NCBI GenBank assembly: GCA_035555675.1
Contig: DATMGH010000023.1
Coordinates: forward strand, 21,282-85,281
Direction: 5' to 3'
Length of the DNA: 64,000 nucleotides
Source: Solirubrobacter sp035555675
GTDB lineage: Bacteria; Actinomycetota; Thermoleophilia; Solirubrobacterales; Solirubrobacteraceae
Part shown: in pieces, positions 49,345-63,861 of the stretch
Layout: every line of letters starts with the position of its first letter
Position numbering within the stretch: position 1 is the stretch's first letter
Made by a program: the position numbers and the translations under genes
Notes under the pieces: model-generated
Database searches by the model: none
What the model saw: the letters and a program-made list of their open reading frames with translations, nothing else
What the model was told of the DNA's origin: nothing

Positions 49345-49352
49345 CACTCGCG

Positions 49353-51230
<1,878 letters not shown>

Positions 51231-51284
51231 GGCCTCGACGTTTGACCGAGTGCGTTTCGTGACGGCGGCGGCGAGAATGCGCGG

Positions 51285-54560
<3,276 letters not shown>

Positions 54561-54566
54561 GGCTCT

Positions 54567-54609
54567 GCCGCGCGCGCGCCGAGTCGGCTGGACTCGGCGC
54601 TCGCGCGGC
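54567..54609. terminator. Bidirectional terminator between paralogue A and the RHS gene
   Basis: A 19 bp stem with a single mismatch (54567-54585 with 54591-54609), loop GGCTG. It starts 7 nt after the stop of paralogue A and ends 9 nt before the stop of the convergent RHS gene. GAGTC/GACTC forms the top of the stem. No T-run. Confidence 0.65.
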
Positions 54610-54617
54610 GCACCGGG

Positions 54618-57600
54618 CTAGATGAACCCGAACTTCTTGCAGCCCTTGATGCCGATCTTGCCCTCGAGCTTGGCGCCCGGCATCGGCAGGCCGTTCTCGC
54701 CGCCGCCGACGAACACGCCGCCGTCGGTGTCGGCGCCGAAGGTGACCGGGCCAACCATCCCCTTCGTGTAGGCCTTGGCGTTCAGGCAGCCGAGGTCGAG
54801 CTCACCGCCGACCGTGCCGCCGACCCAGCCGAGCTTGCCGGTGGCCTCGGCGAACACGCTCGCGCCGGTGCTCTGGGCGCCGCTCGCGAAGTCGCCCTCG
54901 AAGCCACCGCCGGCACCCACGCCAGCCTCGACGCACACCGACCAGTCGGCGCCCACGTCGAGCTTGTTGTCGCGGCACAGCTGGATGCCGCCGCCCAGCC
55001 CGCCGTACATGCCCCAGCTGCCGCAGGCCAGCCCGGTCGGGTCCTTGAGCGTGACCGGGTTGTTGTTCGCGTAGCGGTAGAGGTTCTCCGCGCTGCCGCG
55101 GAAGAACGTCGGGTCCGAGGCGGTGAAGCGCCCCGCGGCCGGGTCGTAGTCGCGCGCGCCGAAGCGCACGAGGCCGGTGGCGGCGTCGCGCAGGCCGCCG
55201 GCGAAGCCGATCGGCAGCTCGAACGCGCCCGTGACCTGGGTCTCGGCGCCGTACGCGTCGTAGTCGACCCGGCGCACCACGGCGCCGTCGGACGCGCGCA
55301 CCACCAGCCGCGGCGAGCCGACCGGGTCGGTGCCGACGTAGTAGCGCTCGCCGCCGCGCTCGGCCGCGAACAGGCGGTCGTCGGCGTCGTAGTAGTACGT
55401 CGTGACGACGCCGCCGGCCACGCTCGCGGTGACCTGGAACTGGTTCGCCGGGTTCCCGTACAGGAACTTCGCGTCCCCGGCCGCCGTGCGCCGCCCGTAC
55501 CCGTCGTACGCGTACGTGGTGGTCGTGCCGCCGGCCGTGGCCCGCAGCAGCTCGCCGCCGCGGCTGTAGGTGAACGTGTCCGTCCCGCGGGACTTGAGGA
55601 ACCCGTCCGCGTCCCACGTGTACGTCACGCCGCCGCGGGCCGTCAGCCGGTCGCGGTCGTCGTAGGCGGCGCCGCCGTCGGTCCGGTTGCCGTTGGCGTC
55701 GTAGCCGTACGACGACACCACGGTCGCGCCGCGCTTGACCGTGGTCAGCTGCCCGGCGCCGTCGTAGCCGTAGCTCAGCGCGTCCGCCGCGCCCTCGACG
55801 CGCTCTTCGCGGGCGCTCGCGCGCCCGGTGGCGTCGAACGTCAGCTTCTGGAAGAAGCGCTCGCCGCCGCCCACGCTGAGCGTGCGCGTCGCGGGCCGTC
55901 CGTTGCCGTCGTAGGCGTACGTCAGGGCCAGCTTGCCGTCGGTGATCCTCGAGACGGCGCCGGCCGGCCCGTTGCGCTCGATCGTGAACGGGCCGGACCT
56001 GGTCTCCAACCGGTCGTTGTCGAACGCCAGCGCGCGCGTGATCGTCGTGCCGCCGGCCTTCAGCGTCTCCGCGGTCGGCAGGATGCGGTCGCCGAGCGCG
56101 TACTCGTAGCGGCCGGCGCCGGTGGCGATCGCGGTCGGCAGCAGCCCGTCGTACTCGTAGGCGATCTGCTCGTCGCCGGCCGTGACCGTGGCGTAGCGGT
56201 CGCGCACGCCGTCGTAGGCGAACGCGTGCGTGGTCTGGACGAAGTCCTCCGACGTCAGCCGCCCGGCGGCGTCGTAGCCGTTGGTCTGCGCGGCGCCGCT
56301 CGGGAGCGCGGTCGCGTCCAGCGTGCGGTCGGTCGAGTACGAGCGCACGTACGGGCTCGCCGCGGGCGGCGTGTAGCTCTTCGGGCGGCCGTCGCCGGTC
56401 GCCGTGAAACGGTGGACCTTGCCGTTGGGCATCGTCAGCGACGTCACGTTGCCGTCGGCGTCGTAGCCGTAGCGGTACGTCGCGCCGCCGGGCAGCGTCT
56501 TCGCCGTCACGTGGTCGGCGTCGTCGTAGGCGTAGGTGACGGCCTGGTTGCCCGCGTCGGTCGTGCTCGTGAGCCGGTTGCGGGCGTCATAGCCGAACGT
56601 CAGCTGCTCCGCCCCCTGCTTCATGGACTTCGGGCGGCCGCGCTCGTCGTAGCCGTACTCGACCGCCGCCACGCCCGTGCCGAGCGTCTGCTTGACCGCG
56701 CGGCCGCGGGCGTCGAGCGTGGTCGCGGTCTCGCGGCCCTCGGCGCTGCGCTGCGTCACCGTCCTGCCGTCGAACGCCCAGGTCGACGACTTGCCGTCGA
56801 CGTCGAACGTCGTCCGCAGCTGGGTGACGCTGAACGGGTCGCGCGGGTTCTTCAGGGTCACGCTGTCGCTGCGCTTGGTGCGCGTCGACTTGCCCGCCGG
56901 CGTCGTGACGGTCTTGTCGGCCGCGACGCGCACCGCCGCGCCCCAGCGCGGGTCGGTCCCGTACTCGACCGTGGTGACGGTCCCGTCGGGCGCGGTCAGC
57001 TCGGTGATGCCGTCGGCGCGCGCGAGCGAGACCGTCTTGGCGCCGCTCGGCTCGGTCACCGTGCGCCGGCGGTCCCCGTTCGGGAGCACCTCCATCGCGT
57101 AGCTGGTGGCCTTGCCGCCGGCGGTCCGGATGGTGACGGTCGTGCCCAGCTCGTTCTCGGTGCGGGTGAGCGTGCGCTCCTCGCCGTCGGCGCCGCGGTG
57201 CCGGGTGAGGCGGCCGGTGGCGTCGTAGTCGAACCGGGTCGCCGCGCCCGACGGCTTCGTGAAGCTGGCCAGCAGGCCGCCGTCGTGGTAGGTGAAGCGG
57301 TAGCCGGCGGCCGCGGCCGCGAAGCCGTCCGCGCCGAGCGTCAGCTCGGTCCGCTGCCCGCCGGGGGCGACGATCGCGGTCGTCGCGCCGGCGCGCTCGA
57401 TCCGCGTGCGGTTGCCGTCGGCGTCGACGATCCCGGTCAGCTGCTTGGCCGCGTCGTACTCGAACGTCTCCGTGATGGCGCCGGTCAGCCCGTCGCGCGT
57501 GCGCAGGTGGCGGCCGGTGCGGTCGAACTCGTAGACCTCGAGCCCGTCGCCGGAGGGCAGCGCGAGGCCTTCGGGGTCGAAGCCCGGCAGCGGCGGCGCG

Positions 57601-60600
57601 ACCTTGCGGATCAGGTAGCGGCCGTCGGCGAACGTCACGCCGCCGTCGCCGTCGGTGCCGATCGTCAGGGAGTGGTTCTGCATGCACACGCTGGTCGCGG
57701 CCTCGCCGTCGGGCGCGCCCGACCCGCACGTGCCGCGCAGGCGGCCCGCCGCCTGCTGCAGGACGCCGGTCTGGTCGACCTTCAGGATCACCGAAGCCGA
57801 CGGCGAGACGTCGTTGCCGAGTGAGCGGATGTAGACCGTGCCGTCGCCGGCGGCCGCCACCGTGTACGGCGAGTCGATGTAGGACTCGCTGGCCTGGCCG
57901 CCGGTCTTGATCGTGCCGCGCTCGTTCGCGACGCCCTTGCCGGCGAAGCGCGTGGTCGTCCCGTCCGGGGCGATCTTGATGACCTTCTTCTCCAGCCCGA
58001 GCGCCACGTAGAGCGCGCCGTCGGGCCCGACCGCTACCCCCTTCGGGTCGCTGCCGATCGCCACCTCGGACGCGGGCGTGCCGTTCTCGGCCGGCTTGTC
58101 GCCGCCGCCGGCGACCGTGCTGACGATGCCGTTCGGGCCGATCTTGCGCAGCCGCGCCTTCCAGCCGTTGGTCGCGCTGTAGCGCTCGACCCAGTAGATC
58201 GTGCCGTCCGGGGCCGTGGTCATGTCGTTGACCTGGCCGATATGGGCCTCCAGCGCCGGCTTGCCGTCGCCGAGCGGCGCGGTGCGGGCGGTCGCGTTGC
58301 CGGCGATCGTCTCGATCTTCGAGCCGTCGGGCGCGACGCGCCGGATCACGTTCGCGTAGTTGTCGTCGCTGTAGGAGGCGATCAGCAGCGCGCCGTCGGG
58401 CGCCGCGGCCAGCGCCTGGACGATCCCGAGGCCGGCGCTGAGCGCCGGGCCGCCGTCGCCGGTCATCTGCCGGTCCTTGGAGCCGTTGCCGGCGAACAGG
58501 TAGATCTTGCCGTCGCGGCTGATCCGGAAGACGTCGTTGCGGTTGAGGCCGTTGTGCAGGTACAGGTTGCCGTCGGGCGAGCGCACGTAGTCGCCCATGT
58601 AGTCGATGTTGGCCTCGGTGGCCAGCTGGCCGTCCTTCGGGAAGTTGCTGCCGCCGCGGCCGCTGCCGACGCCGGTGTTGGTCGTGCCCGCGAGCTTGAC
58701 CACGCTGGGCGGGAGCGCCTCGGCGCGGATCGTCGCGCCGTCGCCGCGGTGCAGCGTGCGCTCGACCGGGTCGTACGCGTGGTGGTCGCTCAGCGACCAG
58801 CCGCCGAGGCCGTAGGTCGGCCGCGCGTCCCACGAGCCGATCGCGCGCGTGATCGTCTGGCCGACCGGGACGCCGCAGAAGAAGTGGGTGTCCATGTTCC
58901 CGGAGACGTTCCCGCAGGCCATCCGGCCGTCGAACACCTGGGAGTCGGAGCCGAACTGGTTGAACGAGGACTGGAACTCGTCGTCGGCGCCGTAGTAGTT
59001 GAACTCGTAGACGTAGATGACCTGGATCGTCGCCGTCACGCGGCCCTGGATCGTGCGGTCATAGGCGTCCTTGCCGTCCCATTTGTAGGGGAAGCTGAGG
59101 TTGGGGCCGATCGGCGGCAGGCCCTGGCAGACGCGCTCGCCGGTGGTGGGGAAGCTCGGGTCGCACCAGCGCTTCTCGATCTTCTCGCCGCCGACGTCGA
59201 TCGTCAGCTGCACGCCCTTCAGGCGCGGCGGGACGGTCGGGCCGACGACCGGGATCTGGATCGTCTCGTCGACCTTCCAGCCCGGCGTGCGGTCGGTCGC
59301 GTAGTTGAGCGTCATGCCGGTGCCGGTGACCGGGATCGCCTCCTGCAGCGTCTGCGTCTCGCAGCCGATCGCCGAGCCCTGCTGCTGGCACGGGTCGTTG
59401 GGGTCCTTCCACTCGAACTCCTTCAGCTGCGGCGGGCGGGCGCCGGGCGGCGGGCCGTACGGCCAGTTGTGGTCCCACGGCGTGAAGTGGTGGATCGGCA
59501 CGCGCCAGAGCTGCTGGCCCGGCTGGTAGAGCGCGGCCAGCTCGCGGCGCTCGTCCTCGCCGAGGTCCTGGCCTTCGACGGTGGCGACGCCGCCGGCGAT
59601 GGAGACGATCTTGATGACGCGGCCGTTCGGGCCGCCGACCCACTCGCCGCTGACGCGGTCGTAGTAGCCGGTCGGGACGGCGCTGCCGACCGGCGCGCCG
59701 ATGAAGTTCTCGGTGTAGTTGATCAGCGCGCGGTCGAAGCTCACCTGGGTCGCGCCGGCCTTCAGCGCCTCGTCGACGCTGAACTCGGCGGCGTAGGTGT
59801 AGCCGGTGTTGGCGGGCAGGGAGCCCGGCATCGCCTCGTCGCCCTTGTCGCCGTAGGTGAACTCGGTGACGCGGATCTTCAGCTCGTCGATCGCCTTCGT
59901 GGAGCCGTTCGGGAGCACCATCGTGCCCTTGGCGCCCTTGGGGACGAGCAGCGTGCCGCGGCGCGTGCCGTCCTCGTCGGTCGAGGTGCTGCCGCGGACG
60001 ACCTGGAACGGGCGCGTCGAGGCCGGGTCGATCGTGGTCGCGTTCGGGTCGACCGGGACCATCACGACGTCGTCGAGCGTCTCGTAGTCCTGCCAGCCGG
60101 GCGCGAGCGTGCGCTGTACGGGCAGGAAGCCGGCGACCTCGAACTTCAGCGTGATGCCGCCGCCGTTGACGGCGATGTCGAAGGCGCCGTCGGCGCGCGT
60201 GTTCGTCTGGCCGAGCTCCGGATGGTCGAGGACGGTGACGCGGACGCCGCCGATCGGCGTGCCGGCGCGGTCCTTGACCTGGCCCTTGAGGACCGCGACC
60301 AGCTTGGGCTCGATCGCGCCCGGTGCGACGTTGCGCTGGATCGGGTTCGCGCCGCTGTAGAGGAACTTGGTGGCGTCGTAGACCGAGGTGGCGGCGCCCG
60401 GGTCGAGCTTGGGCGCGGCGTCCTTGGGGTCGGCGACGACCGGGTCCGGGGTGGGCTGCGGATCGACGGGGTCGGTCGGCGGCGGCTTGGAGCCGCCGAT
60501 CGGCGCCGGTCCGGGCGGGAGGTTGACGGTCTCGCCGCTCGGGCGGTCCGGCGGCGGCGGGGTGGGCGCGCTGGGACCGGCCTTGACGACCTTGACCTTC

Positions 60601-60968
60601 GTGCCGGTGACGCACGTCTTGCCGAGGCAGGCGGTCAGCTTGTAGGTGCCGGGCGCCGCGGTGCGCGGAAGCGCCAGCTTGCCCTTGACGGTGGCCTGCT
60701 TGCGGGGCTTGAGCGCCTTGACCTTCAGCGTTCCCTTGAGCTGGCCGAGCTTGAGCGTGATCTTCTGGGCCTTGGCCTTGCGCCTGCTCGTGTTCTTCAC
60801 CGTCAGCTTGACGGTGAGGGTTTGCCCTGGGCCGGCGGTGGCCGGGGCGGCGGACGGCTTCGAAAGCTTCAGTGGCGGCGTCGCTTTCGCCGAGGCCGCC
60901 GCCGGGAGCGTGAGGAAGGCCGCGAGCAGCGCGATCGCCGCCTTCCGCCCAACGTCCATGCTGGTCAA
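54618..60968 (-). CDS. Secreted RHS/YD-repeat protein with teneurin-like domain order
   Basis: A 2116-residue exported protein. TTG 60968 is chosen for an AAGGAG Shine-Dalgarno 5 nt upstream. Order: signal peptide (to AAASA); an Ig-like domain (about 25-130); a Pro-rich linker; a transthyretin/carboxypeptidase-regulatory-like domain (about 219-309; LKGQVKDRAGTPIGGVRVTV); a large beta region (310-760); NHL beta-propeller repeats (about 760-1125; GDGGPALSAGLGIVQALAAA, VAVGPDGALYVALGLEKKVI); YD repeats (about 1140-1900); an RHS core (GGLRDAATGLVRFGARDYDP, NLYRYANNNPVTLKDPTG); and a 130-residue Gly-rich tip. No immunity-type gene follows the tip. The function is unknown; such shells encapsulate or present a C-terminal cargo at the surface. 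Confidence 0.9.
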   Translation of the reverse strand: MTSMDVGRKAAIALLAAFLTLPAAASAKATPPLKLSKPSAAPATAGPGQTLTVKLTVKNTSRRKAKAQKITLKLGQLKGTLKVKALKPRKQATVKGKLALPRTAAPGTYKLTACLGKTCVTGTKVKVVKAGPSAPTPPPPDRPSGETVNLPPGPAPIGGSKPPPTDPVDPQPTPDPVVADPKDAAPKLDPGAATSVYDATKFLYSGANPIQRNVAPGAIEPKLVAVLKGQVKDRAGTPIGGVRVTVLDHPELGQTNTRADGAFDIAVNGGGITLKFEVAGFLPVQRTLAPGWQDYETLDDVVMVPVDPNATTIDPASTRPFQVVRGSTSTDEDGTRRGTLLVPKGAKGTMVLPNGSTKAIDELKIRVTEFTYGDKGDEAMPGSLPANTGYTYAAEFSVDEALKAGATQVSFDRALINYTENFIGAPVGSAVPTGYYDRVSGEWVGGPNGRVIKIVSIAGGVATVEGQDLGEDERRELAALYQPGQQLWRVPIHHFTPWDHNWPYGPPPGARPPQLKEFEWKDPNDPCQQQGSAIGCETQTLQEAIPVTGTGMTLNYATDRTPGWKVDETIQIPVVGPTVPPRLKGVQLTIDVGGEKIEKRWCDPSFPTTGERVCQGLPPIGPNLSFPYKWDGKDAYDRTIQGRVTATIQVIYVYEFNYYGADDEFQSSFNQFGSDSQVFDGRMACGNVSGNMDTHFFCGVPVGQTITRAIGSWDARPTYGLGGWSLSDHHAYDPVERTLHRGDGATIRAEALPPSVVKLAGTTNTGVGSGRGGSNFPKDGQLATEANIDYMGDYVRSPDGNLYLHNGLNRNDVFRISRDGKIYLFAGNGSKDRQMTGDGGPALSAGLGIVQALAAAPDGALLIASYSDDNYANVIRRVAPDGSKIETIAGNATARTAPLGDGKPALEAHIGQVNDMTTAPDGTIYWVERYSATNGWKARLRKIGPNGIVSTVAGGGDKPAENGTPASEVAIGSDPKGVAVGPDGALYVALGLEKKVIKIAPDGTTTRFAGKGVANERGTIKTGGQASESYIDSPYTVAAAGDGTVYIRSLGNDVSPSASVILKVDQTGVLQQAAGRLRGTCGSGAPDGEAATSVCMQNHSLTIGTDGDGGVTFADGRYLIRKVAPPLPGFDPEGLALPSGDGLEVYEFDRTGRHLRTRDGLTGAITETFEYDAAKQLTGIVDADGNRTRIERAGATTAIVAPGGQRTELTLGADGFAAAAAGYRFTYHDGGLLASFTKPSGAATRFDYDATGRLTRHRGADGEERTLTRTENELGTTVTIRTAGGKATSYAMEVLPNGDRRRTVTEPSGAKTVSLARADGITELTAPDGTVTTVEYGTDPRWGAAVRVAADKTVTTPAGKSTRTKRSDSVTLKNPRDPFSVTQLRTTFDVDGKSSTWAFDGRTVTQRSAEGRETATTLDARGRAVKQTLGTGVAAVEYGYDERGRPKSMKQGAEQLTFGYDARNRLTSTTDAGNQAVTYAYDDADHVTAKTLPGGATYRYGYDADGNVTSLTMPNGKVHRFTATGDGRPKSYTPPAASPYVRSYSTDRTLDATALPSGAAQTNGYDAAGRLTSEDFVQTTHAFAYDGVRDRYATVTAGDEQIAYEYDGLLPTAIATGAGRYEYALGDRILPTAETLKAGGTTITRALAFDNDRLETRSGPFTIERNGPAGAVSRITDGKLALTYAYDGNGRPATRTLSVGGGERFFQKLTFDATGRASAREERVEGAADALSYGYDGAGQLTTVKRGATVVSSYGYDANGNRTDGGAAYDDRDRLTARGGVTYTWDADGFLKSRGTDTFTYSRGGELLRATAGGTTTTYAYDGYGRRTAAGDAKFLYGNPANQFQVTASVAGGVVTTYYYDADDRLFAAERGGERYYVGTDPVGSPRLVVRASDGAVVRRVDYDAYGAETQVTGAFELPIGFAGGLRDAATGLVRFGARDYDPAAGRFTASDPTFFRGSAENLYRYANNNPVTLKDPTGLACGSWGMYGGLGGGIQLCRDNKLDVGADWSVCVEAGVGAGGGFEGDFASGAQSTGASVFAEATGKLGWVGGTVGGELDLGCLNAKAYTKGMVGPVTFGADTDGGVFVGGGENGLPMPGAKLEGKIGIKGCKKFGFI

Positions 60969-61135
60969 TGGTTCTCCTTGCCGTCTCATCCAGTGTGCGA
61001 TCAAGGAGACTGGACTGCGCGGCGGGGCGGCGCATCCGGGGTTTCTCTAGTGTCCTGGTGCGGGCTGCCGCACCATGGGGCGTGGGCGATGGTCTCGGTG
61101 GCGTCCGCCGCCGCGATCGGCAGAATGCTCGCCCG
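60969..61135. promoter_or_regulatory. Divergent intergenic region between the RHS gene and paralogue B
   Basis: 167 bp without a gene. It has a 6 bp inverted repeat (TCCAGT 60989-60994 / ACTGGA 61009-61014), a perfect hairpin TGGTGCGG-GCTG-CCGCACCA (61056-61075), and CAGAAT (61121-61126) 9 nt before the paralogue B start. TAGTGTCC (61048-61055) is the same 8-mer that begins the IS630-type end at 63863. Confidence 0.4.
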
Positions 61136-63790
61136 ATGCGGCGAATCTCGGTGGTCCTGGTCGTCTTCACCTGGCTGGCGCTGGGCGCGGTGTCCGCGCG
61201 TGCGAGCACGATCCCGGTCACGCGGGTCGACGATCCCGTGGGTGTCGGGAACTGCCCGAACGACTGCTCGCTGCGCCAGGCGATCGCGGCCTCGCAGGCA
61301 GGCGACACCGTCGCGCTCGGCGTCGGGGTCCACCTGCTGACGCAGGGCAGGATGCTCGTCGTCTCGCACTCGCTGACGCTCACGGGCGCGGGCCCCGGCC
61401 TGTCGCTGATCGACGGCGGCCAGAACGTCGACGCGACGTTCCAGGCCGACCGCATCCTGAAGATCACGGCCGGGCCGGTCGCGATCAGCGGCCTGACGTT
61501 CCGGGCCGGGCGCGACGGGCGCGACGAGAGCTTCACGTCCTGCAGCCCGTGCTCGACGATCAACGCCAACGGCGGCGGCGCGCTGTTCAACCAGGGCGCC
61601 GCGGTGACGCTCGCGCACGTGGTCTTCGACGGCAACGCCGGCAGCCCGGTCGGCGGCGCCGTCGCCACCAGCGGCGGCTCGCTGACGCTGACCGACGTCG
61701 ACTTCAACGGCAACGGTGCGGCGTTCGGCGCCGGGCTGTTCATCCGCTCGGCGAACGTGACCGGCGAGCGCGTGACCCTGCGCGACGGCGAGGGCACCGC
61801 CCGCGGCGGCGGCGCGTACCTGTACGGCGGGACCCTGGCGCTGACGAACGCGACCGTGACCGGCAACGGCTGGGCGTCGACGATCGGCGGCGGGATCGTC
61901 AACCGGGCCGGCACGCTGACGCTGACCAGCGTCACGCTCGCGGGGAACCTGCGCGGCGGCCTCGAGACCGACAGCGGGGCGACCACGATCGCCCAGAACA
62001 CGATCTTCGGCCCGGCCGGGTACGGGACGGCGTGCGTCGCGGCCAACCGGTCCGACATCGCGAACCCGGTCACGAAGGACGCGGGCAACAACCTGGTCGC
62101 CGACACGTCCTGCGGGGGAGTCGCGGGCGCGCCGGTCGATCCGCTGGTCGGGCCGACCGGCTTCAACGGCGGCGAGACGCCGACCGCGGCGCTGCTGCAC
62201 GGCAGCCCGGCGATCGACGCGGGCGCCGACGCGGCGTGCCCCGCCACCGATCAACGCGGCGAGCCGCGCCACGGCACGTGCGACATCGGCGCGTTCGAGG
62301 CGCACCCGCTGGGCGTCCCGACGGTGACGACGCTGCCGGCGTCCGGGGTCTCCGCGACCGAGGCGACGCTGGAGGGCGCGCTCGACCTGGCCGGCGAGGC
62401 GGGCGTCGCGCGGTTCGAGTGGGGCGTGGCGCCCGACGCGCTGACGAACACGATCGAGGTCCCGGCGGGCGTGATGTCGAGCCCGACGCCGCGGTCCGTG
62501 GTCGCGGACCACCTCAGCCCGAGCACGACGTACTCCTACCGGGCGGTCGCGCTGAACGCGAGCGGAACCGCGACGGGCGACGTGGTGTCGTTCACCACGG
62601 CGCCCGGACCGCCGCTCGTCTCGGGGCCGACCGTGGACGGCGTCACGGACACCAGCGCCGACGTGCACTTCACGCTCGATCCGCAGGGCAACGCGACCAG
62701 CTACCGGATCCGCTACTCGAGCGCGGCCGGGGACCTCTACACCGCCAGCGTGAAGGTCGGGCTCGACGCGCAGGACGTCACCCGCACGCTGACCGGGCTG
62801 ACGCCGGGGACGGCGTACGCGGTCGAGGTGCTCGCGACCAGCGCGGGCGGCGACGCGGAGGGGGACACGGCGCAGTTCACGACCGACCGCCGGGTGACGG
62901 GGACGTCCGGGACGGCGGTGCAGGTGGCCGAGACCGCGAGCTACTGGAGGTGCCCGGACGCGGCGACGATCGACTGGGGCGACGGGTCGGCGGCGGACAC
63001 GTCGGCGGTGCTGCGGTGCGCCGACGACGGGCGCGACGGGTTCGACATCACGGTCACCGGCGCGCACGTATACGCCGCCGCGGGCCGCTACCACGTGCAG
63101 ATCTCCTCCGACTGGGGCAGCGGGTCCGTGTGGGCGCAGATCGCCGCGGCGGGCACGCCGACGCCCGAGCCGACCGCGACCGCGACGCCGGCGGCGACGG
63201 CCGCGCCGACGGTGGTGCCGACGGCCACGGCCACCCCGACGCCCGTTCCGACGCCCGAGTTCCACAAGACGGTGGTCGTCGCGCCCGTGAGCGGCACGGT
63301 GCTGGTGAAGCGCAAGGGCGCCAAGGCGTTCGTCGCGCTGACGGCCGCCGGCGGGATCCCGGTCGGGTCGGAGGTCGACCTGACCAAGGGGAAGATCAAG
63401 CTCACGTCGGTGCCCAAGCGCGGCGGGGCGCCGGAGAGCGCGACGTTCAACGGCGCGATCGTGCGGATCACCCAGCAGGGCGCCTCGACCGTGCTCACGC
63501 TCACCGGTCCCGGGCTCGCCTGCGGGCGGCGCACCTGGTCGCCCAAGTCGGCGGCCGCCGCGGCGAAGAAGGTCAAGAAGCGGCGGCTGTGGGGCGAGGG
63601 CAAGGGCCGCTTCCAGACCAAGGGCCAGTACAGCGCGGCGACGGTCCGCGGGACGCGCTGGTACGTCGAGGACACGTGTACGTCGACCACGACCGCGGTC
63701 TTCCAGGGCTCGGTCTCCGTGCGCGACAACGTCAAGCGCAGGACCGTGATCCTGCGCAAGGGCAAGCGCTACACCGCGCGGCGGCGTTAG
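61136..63790 (+). CDS. Secreted beta-helix / FN3 protein with FecR-like tail (paralogue B)
   Basis: An 884-residue exported paralogue of the 51285 gene. After the signal peptide (MRRISVVLVVFTWLALGAVS), the CSLRQAI motif (GNCPNDCSLRQAIAASQAGD) starts the beta-helix, and the shared block NGGGALFNQGA is nearly identical to paralogue A. The choice-of-anchor Q end (GSPAIDAGADAACPATDQRG), FN3 modules (HLSPSTTYSYRAVALNASGT) and one PKD-like unit (ITVTGAHVYAAAGRYHVQIS) follow. Next come a shorter Pro/Thr linker and the same FecR-like basic tail (VSGTVLVKRKGAKAFVALTA; VRGTRWYVEDTCTSTTTAVF). It lacks about 200 residues of the FN3/PKD region of A. A strong terminator follows its stop. Confidence 0.88.
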   Translation: MRRISVVLVVFTWLALGAVSARASTIPVTRVDDPVGVGNCPNDCSLRQAIAASQAGDTVALGVGVHLLTQGRMLVVSHSLTLTGAGPGLSLIDGGQNVDATFQADRILKITAGPVAISGLTFRAGRDGRDESFTSCSPCSTINANGGGALFNQGAAVTLAHVVFDGNAGSPVGGAVATSGGSLTLTDVDFNGNGAAFGAGLFIRSANVTGERVTLRDGEGTARGGGAYLYGGTLALTNATVTGNGWASTIGGGIVNRAGTLTLTSVTLAGNLRGGLETDSGATTIAQNTIFGPAGYGTACVAANRSDIANPVTKDAGNNLVADTSCGGVAGAPVDPLVGPTGFNGGETPTAALLHGSPAIDAGADAACPATDQRGEPRHGTCDIGAFEAHPLGVPTVTTLPASGVSATEATLEGALDLAGEAGVARFEWGVAPDALTNTIEVPAGVMSSPTPRSVVADHLSPSTTYSYRAVALNASGTATGDVVSFTTAPGPPLVSGPTVDGVTDTSADVHFTLDPQGNATSYRIRYSSAAGDLYTASVKVGLDAQDVTRTLTGLTPGTAYAVEVLATSAGGDAEGDTAQFTTDRRVTGTSGTAVQVAETASYWRCPDAATIDWGDGSAADTSAVLRCADDGRDGFDITVTGAHVYAAAGRYHVQISSDWGSGSVWAQIAAAGTPTPEPTATATPAATAAPTVVPTATATPTPVPTPEFHKTVVVAPVSGTVLVKRKGAKAFVALTAAGGIPVGSEVDLTKGKIKLTSVPKRGGAPESATFNGAIVRITQQGASTVLTLTGPGLACGRRTWSPKSAAAAAKKVKKRRLWGEGKGRFQTKGQYSAATVRGTRWYVEDTCTSTTTAVFQGSVSVRDNVKRRTVILRKGKRYTARRR

Positions 63791-63791
63791 G

Positions 63792-63840
63792 GGGGTGTGG
63801 CCGCTGGGTCGCCTGAGAGGCGAGTTGACGGCCACACCCC
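63792..63840 (+). terminator. Terminator after paralogue B
   Basis: GGGGTGTGGCCG (63792-63803) pairs perfectly with CGGCCACACCCC (63829-63840). An inner stem TCGCCT (63809-63814) / AGGCGA (63818-63823) closes a GAG loop. It begins 2 nt after the stop codon. Confidence 0.75.
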
Positions 63841-63861
63841 CTCGTCGGCTCGGCGCGGCCG

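Noticed and set aside
55030..57550. YD repeats considered as a DNA-level tandem repeat or CRISPR-like array
   Set aside because: The periodicity is at protein level (variable-length YD units) and the DNA copies are not conserved.
54618..60968. RHS protein as a type VI secretion or insecticidal Tc toxin
   Set aside because: No VgrG, PAAR, Hcp or TcB-type partner domains in the gene or nearby, and it has its own signal peptide.
61048..61055. TAGTGTCC as a solo remnant of the IS630-type terminal repeat
   Set aside because: Only 8 bp match the element end at 63863 and the following bases diverge at once; chance is likely.
61001..63835. A 944-codon minus-strand frame opposite paralogue B
   Set aside because: Antisense to a protein with a signal peptide and domains conserved with paralogue A; no independent support.
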